A stretch of 64,000 nt of DNA from Ideonella_A sakaiensis_A (GCF_048320135.1 NZ_CP182947.1:186001-250000); one strand, 5' to 3'; positions 42,069 through 50,620 are shown, numbered from the stretch's first letter. Notes: a model not told the origin generated them from the sequence alone. Made by a program: numbers and translations.

Positions 42069-44156
42069 TCATGCCGTACCGCCGATCACCGAGCCGATGC
42101 GGATCGAATGGGTATCTGGGATTTCGCTGTGGCCGAGCACCTTCAGGCGCGGCGCGGCACGTTTGAGCAGCCGCGACATCGGCGCGCGGATCAGGTCCGG
42201 CACCAGCAGACAGGCCGGCAGTCCGAGGTCCTCCTGGCGGCGCGCCGATTCGCTGGCACTGCGGCTGAGGGTTTCGGCAACGCCAGGGTCGAGCGCCGCG
42301 CCATGCGGTGAATTGAGGGCTTGCGTGACCAGCCGCTCGAGATCGGGTTCGAGCGCAATGACGTCGAGTTCGCGCACCGGCCCATAAATCTGCTGCAGGA
42401 TCGCCGGCGCCATGTGGATGCGGATGCGCCGCGCCAGCTCGGCCGGATCGGCCACCGTTGCGGCCTCCTCGGCCAGGCTCTCGATGATCGAGCGCATGTC
42501 GCGGATGTGCACGCCTTCTTCCAGCAACAGCTGGAGGACCTTCTGCAGTGCGGCGATGCCAACCATTTTCGGAACCACATCCTCGATCAGTTTGGGGGCC
42601 AGCCTGGTGACGTGGTCGACCAGCTGCTGGGTCTCGACACGGCCGAGCAAACGGGCCGCATGGAGCTGCATCAAGTGTGAAAGATGGGTCGCGACGACAG
42701 TCGAGCAATCAACGACGGTAAATCCGGCCATTTGGGCACTTTCGCGCTGCCGTTCCTCGATCCACACCGCCGGCAGGCCGAACGCCGGATCGGTCGTCTT
42801 GGTGCCGATCAGCTGCGTCGTCGCGCCGCCCGGATTGATCGCCAGCAACATGCCCGGGAAGGCCTCGCCTTCGCCGACCACCGCACCACGCAGCGTCAGC
42901 CGGTACATGCTCGGCTTCAGCTCGAGGTTGTCGCGGATGTGGACCGACGGCGGCAGGAAGCCGACGTCCTGCGCAAACTTCTTGCGCACACCCTTGATGC
43001 GCGCGAGCAGGTCGCCTTCGCGGGCCTTGTCGACCAGCGCGATCAGGCGGTAGCCGACTTCCAGCCCGAGTGTGTCGACCGGCTGCAGATCGTCCCAGCT
43101 GGCCTCGCCGTTCGCCTCGGGAGCGGCAGCCGGCGCCGGCGGCGGTGCCGCCTTCGCACGTTGCTGGCGGCGGTGCATGCTCCAGGCCGCGTAGGCGGCG
43201 CCGCCTGCAATCAGCAGGAAGACCAGGTGCGGCATGCCCGGGATGACGCCGAGCAGGCCGATCACGCCGGCGGTGATCGCCAGCGAACGCGGCGATGCGA
43301 ATACCTGGGCCGCGATCTGGCTGCCGACGTCCTGCTCCTTGCCGACCCGCGAGACGACCATCGCCGCCGCAACCGAGATCAGCAGCGACGGAATCTGCGC
43401 AACCAGCGCGTCGCCGACGGCGAGCAGCACATAGGTGCTGGCGGCCTGCGATGCACTGAGGTCGTGCTGGAGAACGCCGATCACGAATCCGCCGACGATG
43501 TTGATCAACAGGATCAGCAGGCCGGCCATCGCGTCGCCGCGCACATATTTGCTCGCGCCGTCCATCGAGCCGAAAAATTCCGCCTCCTCGCCGACTTCGC
43601 GGCGGCGGCGCTTCGCTTCCTTGTCGTCGATCAGGCCGGCATTCAGGTCGGCATCGATCGCCATCTGCTTGCCGGGCATCGCATCGAGCGTGAAGCGCGC
43701 GCCGACTTCGGCGATCCGCTCCGCGCCCTTCGTGATGACGATGAAGTTGATGACGACCAGGATCGCGAAGACGATCAGGCCGACCGCAAAATTGCCGCCA
43801 ATCAGGAAGTGGCCGAAGGATTCGATCACCGCGCCGGCCGCGCCCGGGCCGGTATGGCCTTCGATCAGCACGACCCGCGTCGATGCGACGTTCAGCGACA
43901 GCCGCAGCAAGGTGGTCAGCAGGATCACCGTCGGGAAGACCGCGAAATCGAGCGGCCGCACCATGTAGGCGGCGACCACCATCACCATCAGCGCCATTGC
44001 GATGTTGAAGGTGAACAGCAGGTCGAGCGCAAAAGGCGGCAGCGGCAGCACCATCATCGCCAGCACGAGGATGATGAACAGCGGCGCCATCAACGCCCTG
44101 GCGGCGCTGCCGTTGGCGCCGACCATCGTCTGCAGCTTGATCAGCAAGGGATTCAT
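42069..44156 (-). CDS. flhA: flagellar export apparatus protein FlhA
   Basis: A 695-residue component of the flagellar type III export gate. Eight membrane helices occupy residues 20-330, with the conserved cytoplasmic FHIPEP loop (RFTLDAMPGKQMAIDADLNAG) at about residue 150, and the large C-terminal cytoplasmic domain that docks chaperone-substrate complexes follows (LEVGYRLIALVDKAREGDLL). Start overlaps the flhB stop (ATGA), so translation is coupled. Confidence 0.97.
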   Translation of the reverse strand: MNPLLIKLQTMVGANGSAARALMAPLFIILVLAMMVLPLPPFALDLLFTFNIAMALMVMVVAAYMVRPLDFAVFPTVILLTTLLRLSLNVASTRVVLIEGHTGPGAAGAVIESFGHFLIGGNFAVGLIVFAILVVINFIVITKGAERIAEVGARFTLDAMPGKQMAIDADLNAGLIDDKEAKRRRREVGEEAEFFGSMDGASKYVRGDAMAGLLILLINIVGGFVIGVLQHDLSASQAASTYVLLAVGDALVAQIPSLLISVAAAMVVSRVGKEQDVGSQIAAQVFASPRSLAITAGVIGLLGVIPGMPHLVFLLIAGGAAYAAWSMHRRQQRAKAAPPPAPAAAPEANGEASWDDLQPVDTLGLEVGYRLIALVDKAREGDLLARIKGVRKKFAQDVGFLPPSVHIRDNLELKPSMYRLTLRGAVVGEGEAFPGMLLAINPGGATTQLIGTKTTDPAFGLPAVWIEERQRESAQMAGFTVVDCSTVVATHLSHLMQLHAARLLGRVETQQLVDHVTRLAPKLIEDVVPKMVGIAALQKVLQLLLEEGVHIRDMRSIIESLAEEAATVADPAELARRIRIHMAPAILQQIYGPVRELDVIALEPDLERLVTQALNSPHGAALDPGVAETLSRSASESARRQEDLGLPACLLVPDLIRAPMSRLLKRAAPRLKVLGHSEIPDTHSIRIGSVIGGTA

Positions 44157-45316
44157 GCGGGTTGCTCCGTTGCGTCGGTCTTGTCGTGGTGGGGGTCGAG
44201 TTCTGGCGGCACGTCGAGCGTGGGCAGTGCGGGCGGCATCGCGGCCTTGCCGGCCATCGCGGCACGCAGCTGGTAGACGTAGGCGAGCACCTGGGCGACC
44301 GCGCCGAACAGCGCGGCCGGAATCTCGCGGTCCAGTTCACCGTGCGCATACAGCGCACGCGCGAGCACCGGCGCCTGCAGCACCGGCACCTTCGATTCCT
44401 TCGCGAGGTCGCGGATCGCCAGCGCGATCAGATCGGCGCCCTTCGCGACGACGCGCGGTGCACCCATCTTCGCCTCGTCGTATTTCAGCGCGACCGCATA
44501 GTGGGTCGGGTTCATCACGACGAGGTCGGCGCCCGGCACCGCGGCCATCATCCGCTTGCGCGAGGCCTCGCGCATCAGCTGCCGGATCTTGCTCTTGATC
44601 TCCTGGCTGCCTTCGGCCTGCTTGTGCTCCTGCTTGACCTCGTTGTGGCTCATCTTCAGCCGCGACAGGTGCAACCAGCGCTGCAGCGGCGCGTCGACCA
44701 GCGCAAAGGCGGCGATCACCAGCAGCATGAACATCAGCCCGTACAGGATGGTGCTTGCCATGTGGCCGATGGCGGTCGGCAGCGCCATGCCGAGCATCGC
44801 GGCGAAGTCGAGCACGTGCAGCTTCAGGTAGAAGCCGCCGACGGTCGCCAGCAGCACCGCCAGCAGACAGGCCTTCAGCGCGTTGATGAGTTGCTGCTTC
44901 TGGAAGATGCGCGGCAGCCCGGTGATCGGATTGAATTTGGAGAATTTGGGCTGCAGCGCCTTGATGCTGAAGTTCCAGCCACCGACCGCCAGCGAGGCGG
45001 CCACCGCGACGCTGGCCATCAGGATGCCCAGCGGCAGCACGACAACCAGCAGCTTCAGCACCAGTTCATTCAGGCGCTCGGTCATCGCGCTGGTCTGCAT
45101 CACCATCGCCGAATCGAAGCGAAGCGCCTCGGCCAGCAGCTGTTTCAACCAGTCGGCCAGCTGCGGCGCCAGCACGAACAGCGCCGAGCCGCCCGCCGCG
45201 ATCGCCGCGAAATGGCCGAAATCCTGCGACCGCGGCAGGTTGCCGTCCTCGCGCGCCTTCTTGATCTTGCGCGCTGACGCTGGTAATGGTTTGTCTTCTG
45301 TACCTTGGTCGGCCAT
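44153..45316 (-). CDS. flhB: flagellar export apparatus protein FlhB
   Basis: A 387-residue export-switch protein. Four membrane helices, then a cytoplasmic domain with the autocleavage site NPTH (VVMNPTHYAVALKYDE) that changes export from hook to filament. N-terminal EDKPLPASARKIKKAREDGN is the family start. The 30-residue C-terminal tail is Pro/Asp-rich. In the mRNA the only good ribosome-binding site (GGGAGGT) lies in the loop of an 8-bp hairpin just before the ATG (separate entry). First gene of the flagellar cluster in this window. Confidence 0.96.
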   Translation of the reverse strand: MADQGTEDKPLPASARKIKKAREDGNLPRSQDFGHFAAIAAGGSALFVLAPQLADWLKQLLAEALRFDSAMVMQTSAMTERLNELVLKLLVVVLPLGILMASVAVAASLAVGGWNFSIKALQPKFSKFNPITGLPRIFQKQQLINALKACLLAVLLATVGGFYLKLHVLDFAAMLGMALPTAIGHMASTILYGLMFMLLVIAAFALVDAPLQRWLHLSRLKMSHNEVKQEHKQAEGSQEIKSKIRQLMREASRKRMMAAVPGADLVVMNPTHYAVALKYDEAKMGAPRVVAKGADLIALAIRDLAKESKVPVLQAPVLARALYAHGELDREIPAALFGAVAQVLAYVYQLRAAMAGKAAMPPALPTLDVPPELDPHHDKTDATEQPA

Positions 45317-45319
45317 GGC

Positions 45320-45342
45320 GGAGCACCACCTCCCGGTGCTCC
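45320..45342 (-). promoter_or_regulatory. RNA hairpin presenting the flhB ribosome-binding site
   Basis: In the flhB leader, GGAGCACC pairs perfectly with GGTGCTCC (8 bp) around the 7-base loop GGGAGGT, which is the only Shine-Dalgarno-like sequence before the ATG. The core is 12 bases from the start codon and the 3' stem arm lies between. Folding would alter access of the ribosome or of an RNA-binding protein such as an RsmA/CsrA type regulator, which prefers GGA in loops. Function is inference. Confidence 0.5.
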
Positions 45343-45524
45343 ACGATTGTTCTCGGCAGGCCCCAAAACTTGAGCCGGAAAAGCGGCTGCCAAGCCACGT
45401 TGTTCTACGCATCGGTCTGTTTCGCCAAACCACCGGCCAGACCACATCGTGAAAAAACGCCGCGCCAAGCAAAAAACTCCGAGACAAGGGAAAATACCGG
45501 TCTTGGCGGATAGCGGGTGCGGCA

Positions 45525-46664
45525 ATGGATTCAGCAGCGGTTTTGCAATCGACCCAATGGGTCGTCCTCGGCGGGCTAGCGCTCGGAATCGTCTTTGGCG
45601 CGCTCGGCCAATGGTCGCGTTTCTGCGTTCGCGGCGCGATTGCCGACTGGGTCGAAGCGCGCCAGCCGGCACGTCTGTCGAGCTGGCTGATTGCGCTGGC
45701 AACGGCCGCAATCGGCACGCAGTTGCTGGTCCAGTTCAACCTGTTCGATATCAGCCGGACCAATGCATTGAACGAGCGCTTCGTCTGGTTGTCCTATCTG
45801 GTCGGCGGCGCGTTGTTCGGCTACGGCATGATCCTCGCGCGCGGTTGCCCGCAGCGCAGCCTGGTCAAGGCAGGCTCGGGTGACATGCGGGCGGTCGTCA
45901 CGCTGCTGGTCGCGGCAATCACCGCGGCGATGACGCTGCGCGGCCTGTTCGCCGAGGCCCGCGTGCAGGGGCTGGAGTCGAAGGCGGTCGCGCTCGGCAT
46001 GCCGCAGGACGGCGGCTCGCTGCTCGCCGCAGCGACCGATATCGCCGCCGGCCCGCTGCGCTGGCTGATCATCGGTGGCTTCTGCGTCGCCGTTGTCTGG
46101 TGGCTGCGGCGCAACCGCGGCACGATGAACGTGTCCCACTGGCTCGGCGGCGCGCTGATCGGCCTGCTGGTGCCGGCGGCCTGGTACCTGACCGGCCACA
46201 TCGGTTTTGCCGCCGAACATCCCGAGACGCTCGAAGCCGCCTGGCTCGGCACGCAGACGAATCGGCCCGAAGCGCTGAGTTTTACCGCGCCGCTGGCCAA
46301 TACGCTCGATCTGCTGATGTTGTGGAGCGACAAGAACACCGTTGCGACCTTCGGCGTGATGCTGGTCGTCGGCGTATTGCTCGGCAGCGTGTTGTCGGCG
46401 CTGCTGCGCCGCGATTTCCGGCTCGAGAATTTCCAGTCGCCCGGCGAACTGGTCAATCACCTGATCGGCGGCACGCTGATGGGTTTTGGCGGCGTCACCG
46501 CAATGGGCTGCTCGATCGGCCAGGGGCTGACCGGCCTGTCGACGCTGTCGGCTGGCGCAGCACTCGCCACCGCGGGCATCGTCGCCGGCGCCTGGGCGGC
46601 GCTGCGGGTGCAGTTGCGCAGGTCGCAGGCGCGCCCGGCACGCCGCGGAGTCGCGACGGCCTGA
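45525..46664 (+). CDS. YeeE/YedE-family sulfur-compound transporter
   Basis: A 379-residue inner-membrane protein with about ten helices. Two family motifs with paired cysteines are present: ARGCPQRSLVKAGSG (about residue 105) and AMGCSIGQGLTGLSTLS (about 325), as in the thiosulfate transporter TsuA. These Cys hand over thiosulfate or another sulfur compound. Alone on its strand between flhB (divergent) and marR (convergent). No TusA/SirA partner gene is adjacent. It fits the sulfur-related genes elsewhere in the window. Confidence 0.88.
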   Translation: MDSAAVLQSTQWVVLGGLALGIVFGALGQWSRFCVRGAIADWVEARQPARLSSWLIALATAAIGTQLLVQFNLFDISRTNALNERFVWLSYLVGGALFGYGMILARGCPQRSLVKAGSGDMRAVVTLLVAAITAAMTLRGLFAEARVQGLESKAVALGMPQDGGSLLAAATDIAAGPLRWLIIGGFCVAVVWWLRRNRGTMNVSHWLGGALIGLLVPAAWYLTGHIGFAAEHPETLEAAWLGTQTNRPEALSFTAPLANTLDLLMLWSDKNTVATFGVMLVVGVLLGSVLSALLRRDFRLENFQSPGELVNHLIGGTLMGFGGVTAMGCSIGQGLTGLSTLSAGAALATAGIVAGAWAALRVQLRRSQARPARRGVATA

Positions 46665-46680
46665 CCGCCGCGCCGGCCGC

Positions 46681-47130
46681 CTACTCGTCGGCGGCCGCGT
46701 CCTCGCCGGCGAACTTGCGCAGCAGCCGCAAAAGTTCGGCCTGTTCGTCATCGGCCAGGCGGCCGAGCAGTTCGGCCTGAACAGAACGGATGGCCGGCAC
46801 CAGTTCAGCCAAGATGGCAGCGCCTTGCGGCGTCAGGCGCAGGCTGCGTTGTCCGCGCGCCAGTACCTGGCGTTCGATCCAGCCCTTGGCATCCAGCCGC
46901 GCGGCGATATCGGCCGTCGTCGAGGTGTCGAGCGCGGCCTGACGGGCCAGCGTGACCTGGTCGATGCCCGGGCTGTCCTGCAGGATGCGCAACACCGCAT
47001 ACTGGATCGGCGTGACCTCCCGTCCGAGGTGGTGATGGAAAACGGCAATCGCAATCTGGTGGGCACGCCGGATCAGGTGGCCCGGCTGGTCGCGCAGGTC
47101 GATGTGTCCGGATCCGGCCTGGTCGTTCAT
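46681..47130 (-). CDS. MarR-family transcriptional regulator
   Basis: A 149-residue winged-helix regulator: DQVTLARQAALDTSTTADIAARL is the recognition helix region and RGQRSLRLTPQGAAIL the wing. It starts 16 bp after the vanB stop on the same strand, so it is likely the third gene of a vanA-vanB-marR unit and may repress it in response to vanillate, ferulate or an aryl-CoA. Known vanAB regulators are usually GntR (VanR) or PadR types, so this arrangement is less common. Ligand unknown. Confidence 0.85.
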   Translation of the reverse strand: MNDQAGSGHIDLRDQPGHLIRRAHQIAIAVFHHHLGREVTPIQYAVLRILQDSPGIDQVTLARQAALDTSTTADIAARLDAKGWIERQVLARGQRSLRLTPQGAAILAELVPAIRSVQAELLGRLADDEQAELLRLLRKFAGEDAAADE

Positions 47131-47146
47131 CGTTAGGCGGCCCGCG

Positions 47147-48112
47147 TCAGAGATCGAGCACCAGCATCGGTGACAGCGAGCGCGAACAACACGGCGTCAT
47201 CTGGTCGTTCGCCGCCTGCTCCTCGGGTGTCAGGTACATGTCCTTGTGGTCCGGCTGGCCTTCCAGCACCCGCGTCAGGCAGGTGCCGCAGACGCCCTGC
47301 TCGCACGAGGTCGGCACCTCGATTCCGGCTGCCGCGAGCGCCGCGACGATCGTCTGTTCCTTCGCGACTGGAATCACCTTGCCCGAACTGGCCAGCTTGA
47401 CCTCGAAGCCGGCATCGCTGTCCGACTTGACAACCTCGGCGCCAAAAAACTCATAGTGCAGCTGTTCTGCCGGCCAGCCGGCATCGCGCGCAGCGCCGAG
47501 CAGCCAGTCCATGAAACCCTTCGGCCCGCAGACATAGAGGTGCACGCCAGGCCGCACCGGCGCCAGCAGCGGCCCGATATCGAGCTTGTCCTCGGCAGGG
47601 CCATCGTCGAAATGGAAGGCCACCTGCGAGGCGAACGACGAGCGCTCGATGCGCTCGCGGAATGCGGTGCGTTCGGGCGAGCGCGTGCAGTAGTGCATTT
47701 CGAACGATGCGCCGGTCACCGCCAGCCGCTCGGCCATGCACAGTATCGGCGTGACGCCGATGCCACCGGCCAGCAGCACGTGGTGTCTGGCCTTGCTGGC
47801 CAGCGGGAAATGGTTTTTCGGCGGGCTGATGTGCAGCACATCGCCCTCACGGACCTGCTCGTGCATCGCGACCGAACCGCCGCGCGACGCCGGATCGCGC
47901 AATACGCCGATCTGGTAGCGATGCGACTCGCCCGGATCGTTGCACAGCGAATATTGCCTGGTCACGCCGTTCGGCAGATGGACATCGACATGCGAGCCGG
48001 CGGAAAACGCCGGCAATGGACGGTTGTCGACATTGACCAGCTCGAAGGTCGCGATATCGACGGCCTCGGTCGCCTTGCGGGCAACCCGGACCTGAAGGTC
48101 AGACACATTCAT
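47147..48112 (-). CDS. vanB: vanillate O-demethylase reductase subunit
   Basis: A 321-residue phthalate-dioxygenase-reductase-type protein: flavin domain with RQYSLCNDPGESHRYQIGV, NAD domain with LLAGGIGVTPILCMAERL, and C-terminal plant-type [2Fe-2S] domain (CEQGVCGTCL, last Cys in TPCCSRS). It transfers electrons from NADH to VanA. It is strikingly similar along its full length to the C-terminal third of the dehalogenase fusion at 15057-18281. Same strand as vanA, 33 bp after its stop. Confidence 0.92.
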   Translation of the reverse strand: MNVSDLQVRVARKATEAVDIATFELVNVDNRPLPAFSAGSHVDVHLPNGVTRQYSLCNDPGESHRYQIGVLRDPASRGGSVAMHEQVREGDVLHISPPKNHFPLASKARHHVLLAGGIGVTPILCMAERLAVTGASFEMHYCTRSPERTAFRERIERSSFASQVAFHFDDGPAEDKLDIGPLLAPVRPGVHLYVCGPKGFMDWLLGAARDAGWPAEQLHYEFFGAEVVKSDSDAGFEVKLASSGKVIPVAKEQTIVAALAAAGIEVPTSCEQGVCGTCLTRVLEGQPDHKDMYLTPEEQAANDQMTPCCSRSLSPMLVLDL

Positions 48113-48145
48113 CGGGAGATCCTCTGCAGGAAAATTGATCGGCGT

Positions 48146-49192
48146 TCAGGCCGGCGCCGCGGCGGCGCGTTCGGCCTCGAGGATGCGGTCGATCATCTTG
48201 CGCGACTGCACCCCGCCACTGTCGATGTTCAGCTTCAGCAGTTGCCTGTCCGGATGGGCGAGCAGGTTCTGCTGCTGCCGCTCGAGCATCTCGAGGTCTT
48301 CACTGAAGATCTTGCGCTGGCCTTCGCGGATGCTGGCGGTCAGCGCCTCGTCGTGCGGCTTGAAGTTGCGCGCCATGCCCCAGAAATACCAGATCGAGGT
48401 ATCGGTTTCCGGCGTGATGAAGTCGACGACGATGCTCGACGCCTTGACCTTGGCGTCGGCGTCGTAGCCGCCGTTGCCGGCATGCGCGACACCGACTTCG
48501 ATCAGCACATGGCTGGGCGGCGTGAATCGGCAGATCTGCCATCGATCGACCGGCACATCGTCGGCCAGCTGGTTGCCGCGCAACGCCATCCGCCAGAACG
48601 GCGGCGCCATGATGTTTTCCATGTGCCGGCTGGTGATCACCTCGTCGCCCTCGATCTTCGTCGTCGTCGGCGTCTCGTCGATCTCGGGTTGCCCGATGCT
48701 CGTGGCGTGGACGTAGGTCTCGTGCGTCAGGTCCATCAGGTTGTCGATCATCAGCCGGTAGTCGCAGTTGATGTGGAACATGCCGCCGCCATAGGCCCAG
48801 TCCGGGTTGTCCGCCCACTCGAGGCGATGCAGCCTGCCTTCGTCGGCCAGCGCCGGATCCCCGGGCCAGACCCAGACGAAGCCGTAGCGCTCGATCGTCG
48901 GATAGGCGCGAATGGCCGGAAAGCCGCGCACGCGTTGGCCTGGCATTGCAATCGTCTTGCCGTCGCAACCCATCTCGAGGCCGTGATAGCCACAGACCAG
49001 CTTGCCATCGACGACATTGCCCAATGACAGCGGCGCACCCCGGTGCGGGCAGAAATTTTCCAGCGCAGCGGCGCGGCCGTCGGGGCCGCTGCGGTAGAAA
49101 ACCATCGATTCGTTGCAAATCTTGCGGCCCAGCGGCTTGGCTGAGATTTCATCGGGCGTGCAGGCAACGTACCAGGCATTTTTCGGGAACAT
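48146..49192 (-). CDS. vanA: vanillate O-demethylase oxygenase subunit
   Basis: A 348-residue Rieske non-heme iron oxygenase that demethylates vanillate to protocatechuate and formaldehyde. Rieske motif CPHRGAPLS plus CGYHGLEM (about residues 48-70) and the mononuclear iron motif LMDLTHETYVHATS are intact; the start MFPKNAWYVACTPDEI is typical of VanA. Its product is the substrate of LigAB encoded at 5538-6843. First gene of the vanA-vanB-marR unit. Formaldehyde detoxification genes are not seen in the window. Confidence 0.93.
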   Translation of the reverse strand: MFPKNAWYVACTPDEISAKPLGRKICNESMVFYRSGPDGRAAALENFCPHRGAPLSLGNVVDGKLVCGYHGLEMGCDGKTIAMPGQRVRGFPAIRAYPTIERYGFVWVWPGDPALADEGRLHRLEWADNPDWAYGGGMFHINCDYRLMIDNLMDLTHETYVHATSIGQPEIDETPTTTKIEGDEVITSRHMENIMAPPFWRMALRGNQLADDVPVDRWQICRFTPPSHVLIEVGVAHAGNGGYDADAKVKASSIVVDFITPETDTSIWYFWGMARNFKPHDEALTASIREGQRKIFSEDLEMLERQQQNLLAHPDRQLLKLNIDSGGVQSRKMIDRILEAERAAAAPA

Positions 49193-49247
49193 CGGGGGCC
49201 TCCTGTGGCTGCGGCGGTCTCAACTGTGAACCTGCCGATTGACGTTC

Positions 49248-49253
49248 AGTATA
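49248..49253 (-). promoter_or_regulatory. possible vanA promoter -10 element
   Basis: On the minus strand TATACT lies 56 bp before the vanA start, in a locally AT-richer stretch. The -35 region is weak (TTTTCG-like). The central GTATAC is palindromic and could also serve an operator. Confidence 0.3.
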
Positions 49254-49309
49254 CGGATCGTCGAATCGAAAAGCGAGCTCGGGTTTACCCGGAGCAGATC
49301 TTGGAACGC

Positions 49310-49338
49310 AAAAAAGGCCGGAGATTCAGCTCCGGCCT
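49310..49338 (-). terminator. rho-independent terminator after the tandem-repeat protein gene
   Basis: AGGCCGGAG pairs perfectly with CTCCGGCCT (9 bp) around ATTCAG; on the minus strand it runs into TTTTTT (complement of 49310-49315). It lies 77 bp after the stop of the gene at 49415-50224. Confidence 0.85.
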
Positions 49339-49414
49339 CGAGGCACGACCCGGGTGTCCGTCGGGTGTGCAGGTGATGATCGTTCGACCCGGCGCGCCGG
49401 GCCTGTTCGATGGA

Positions 49415-50224
49415 TTATTTGGTGGTCATCTTGGCGCTCGACTGCGCCAGCGCCTTCTCGGTCGCGTCGGACTGCCACATGTTGGTGGTCACATCGACCT
49501 TCTTGCCCTTGCCGGCCTCCAGATCGATCTGCACCTCGTAGCTGTTCTGGCCCTTGACGACCTCGTACTCGACATAGTCCTTCTCGCGCTCATTGGTCGA
49601 GGTGATCTGGTAGCCGAGCTTTTTCAGCTGCGCCATGTAGGACGCCGTATCCTGGCCCGGCTTCAGAGCCTTTTCGAGCTGCTCCTTCTCGCTCGTCCAC
49701 GACTTCATCCGCGCCCGGTCGCTGAAGCGCTCGTTGTCGGCGACGAAGGCTGGCGGGGTTTCGAGCTTGTTGCCGCGCATCGCGGCCTTGGTCGAATCGG
49801 CACGCCACAGGTTGCCGTCGATGTCGACCTTGGTCGCCTTGCCTGACTTGTCGAAGTCGATCTGAACTTCATACGAATGGGCGCCCTTGACGACCTCGTA
49901 TTCGACCTTTTCAGGCTTCTCGACATTGATCGAGGTGATCTGGTAGCCGGCATCGTTCAGAGCCTTCTTGTAGAACGCCTTGTCCTGGCCGGCCTTCAGC
50001 GAATTCTTCAGCACGTCCTTCTCGTTCGACCACGGCTTGTACATCTCGCGGTCGCTGTAGGTCATGCGGTCGGGGTGCGACGCCGGCATCATCGTCTTGT
50101 CGGCGGCCGCGGCGGGCTTGGCGTCGCCAGCGGCGTGAACAGCCATCGGCATCAGCATGAAGCTGCTGGCTGCTGCCGCGCAAACTGCGACGCTGATTTT
50201 CTTGAGGTTGAAGTTCGATGCCAT
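49415..50224 (-). CDS. exported protein with two tandem PepSY-like repeats, function unknown
   Basis: A 269-residue protein with a signal peptide (KKISVAVCAAAASSFMLMPMAVHA). The mature protein is two copies of one domain of about 90 residues (about 57-150 and 158-250). Each begins with SDR, then PWSNEKDVLKNSLKAGQD / SWTSEKEQLEKALKPGQD, GYQITS, VEYEVVKG and SYEVQID, and ends DxxxxxW. The pattern (helix, then YEVEV-like strands) resembles PepSY/YpeB-like domains but I do not recognise the family. AAGGAG ribosome-binding site before ATG 50224; own terminator downstream, so a single-gene transcript. Lys-rich and probably abundant in the periplasm. Confidence 0.82.
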   Translation of the reverse strand: MASNFNLKKISVAVCAAAASSFMLMPMAVHAAGDAKPAAAADKTMMPASHPDRMTYSDREMYKPWSNEKDVLKNSLKAGQDKAFYKKALNDAGYQITSINVEKPEKVEYEVVKGAHSYEVQIDFDKSGKATKVDIDGNLWRADSTKAAMRGNKLETPPAFVADNERFSDRARMKSWTSEKEQLEKALKPGQDTASYMAQLKKLGYQITSTNEREKDYVEYEVVKGQNSYEVQIDLEAGKGKKVDVTTNMWQSDATEKALAQSSAKMTTK

Positions 50225-50436
50225 CTTTGTTGCTCCTTTGCGGTCCGGCGGCAAGCTGCCGGCCGGTTTCCGTTGGTTGAAAGATCGCCGCATCAACAGC
50301 GACGTTCCATGGAGCAATGGTGCTGTTCAGGTCAGCGCCCAGCCATCAGTGACCAACGCATTGGTGCGTCGGATGCGTCCGACCCAAGCGGCATCGGCGG
50401 CCGCGACCGCGAGCAGTTAATTTCAGGCCAGGCAAC

Positions 50437-50523
50437 TCACAGCCAGCGCCACATGGCAGCGACCCATCCGGGCAACTGCAGCAGCGGGCGCGGGCGATAG
50501 GTTTCACGGTAGAGAATCTGCAT
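50437..50523 (-). CDS. 28-residue Trp-rich peptide behind a LexA-like box
   Basis: A small ORF with a good GGGAGG ribosome-binding site 5 bases before the ATG. The peptide starts MQILYRETYRPRPLLQLP and ends in a hydrophobic/aromatic tail GWVAAMWRWL; net charge is positive. A sigma-70-like promoter (TCGACA-N16-TATACT) lies just upstream, with a LexA-type dyad over its -10 box. Size and layout recall SOS-induced small membrane peptides such as TisB, but the sequence is not one I recognise. Expression is inferred, not shown. Confidence 0.45.
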   Translation of the reverse strand: MQILYRETYRPRPLLQLPGWVAAMWRWL

Positions 50524-50533
50524 GTGGCCTCCC

Positions 50534-50555
50534 ATACTGTTGTTCCATACAGTAT
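50534..50555. promoter_or_regulatory. LexA-type SOS box, CTGT-N8-ACAG with extended 7-bp arms
   Basis: ATACTGT (50534-50540), an 8-bp spacer TGTTCCAT, and ACAGTAT (50549-50555) form a perfect dyad. It contains TACTGT-N8-ACAGTA, the E. coli LexA consensus arms, which beta- and gammaproteobacterial LexA recognise. It overlaps the -10 element of the minus-strand promoter for the small ORF and lies 146 bp upstream of the ABC transporter operon on the other strand. Confidence 0.6.
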
Positions 50556-50578
50556 ATAGAGCACGTCGCCGATGTCGA
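50551..50578 (-). promoter_or_regulatory. predicted sigma-70 promoter of the small ORF
   Basis: On the minus strand, TCGACA (complement of 50573-50578, five of six matches to TTGACA) and TATACT (complement of 50551-50556) are 16 bp apart. Initiation near 50544 would give a short leader of about 20 bases that includes GGGAGG. Confidence 0.45.
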
Positions 50579-50620
50579 GCACCGTTTCTGGTGCTGTGGC
50601 GGCCGCGCGACCCCATCGTG

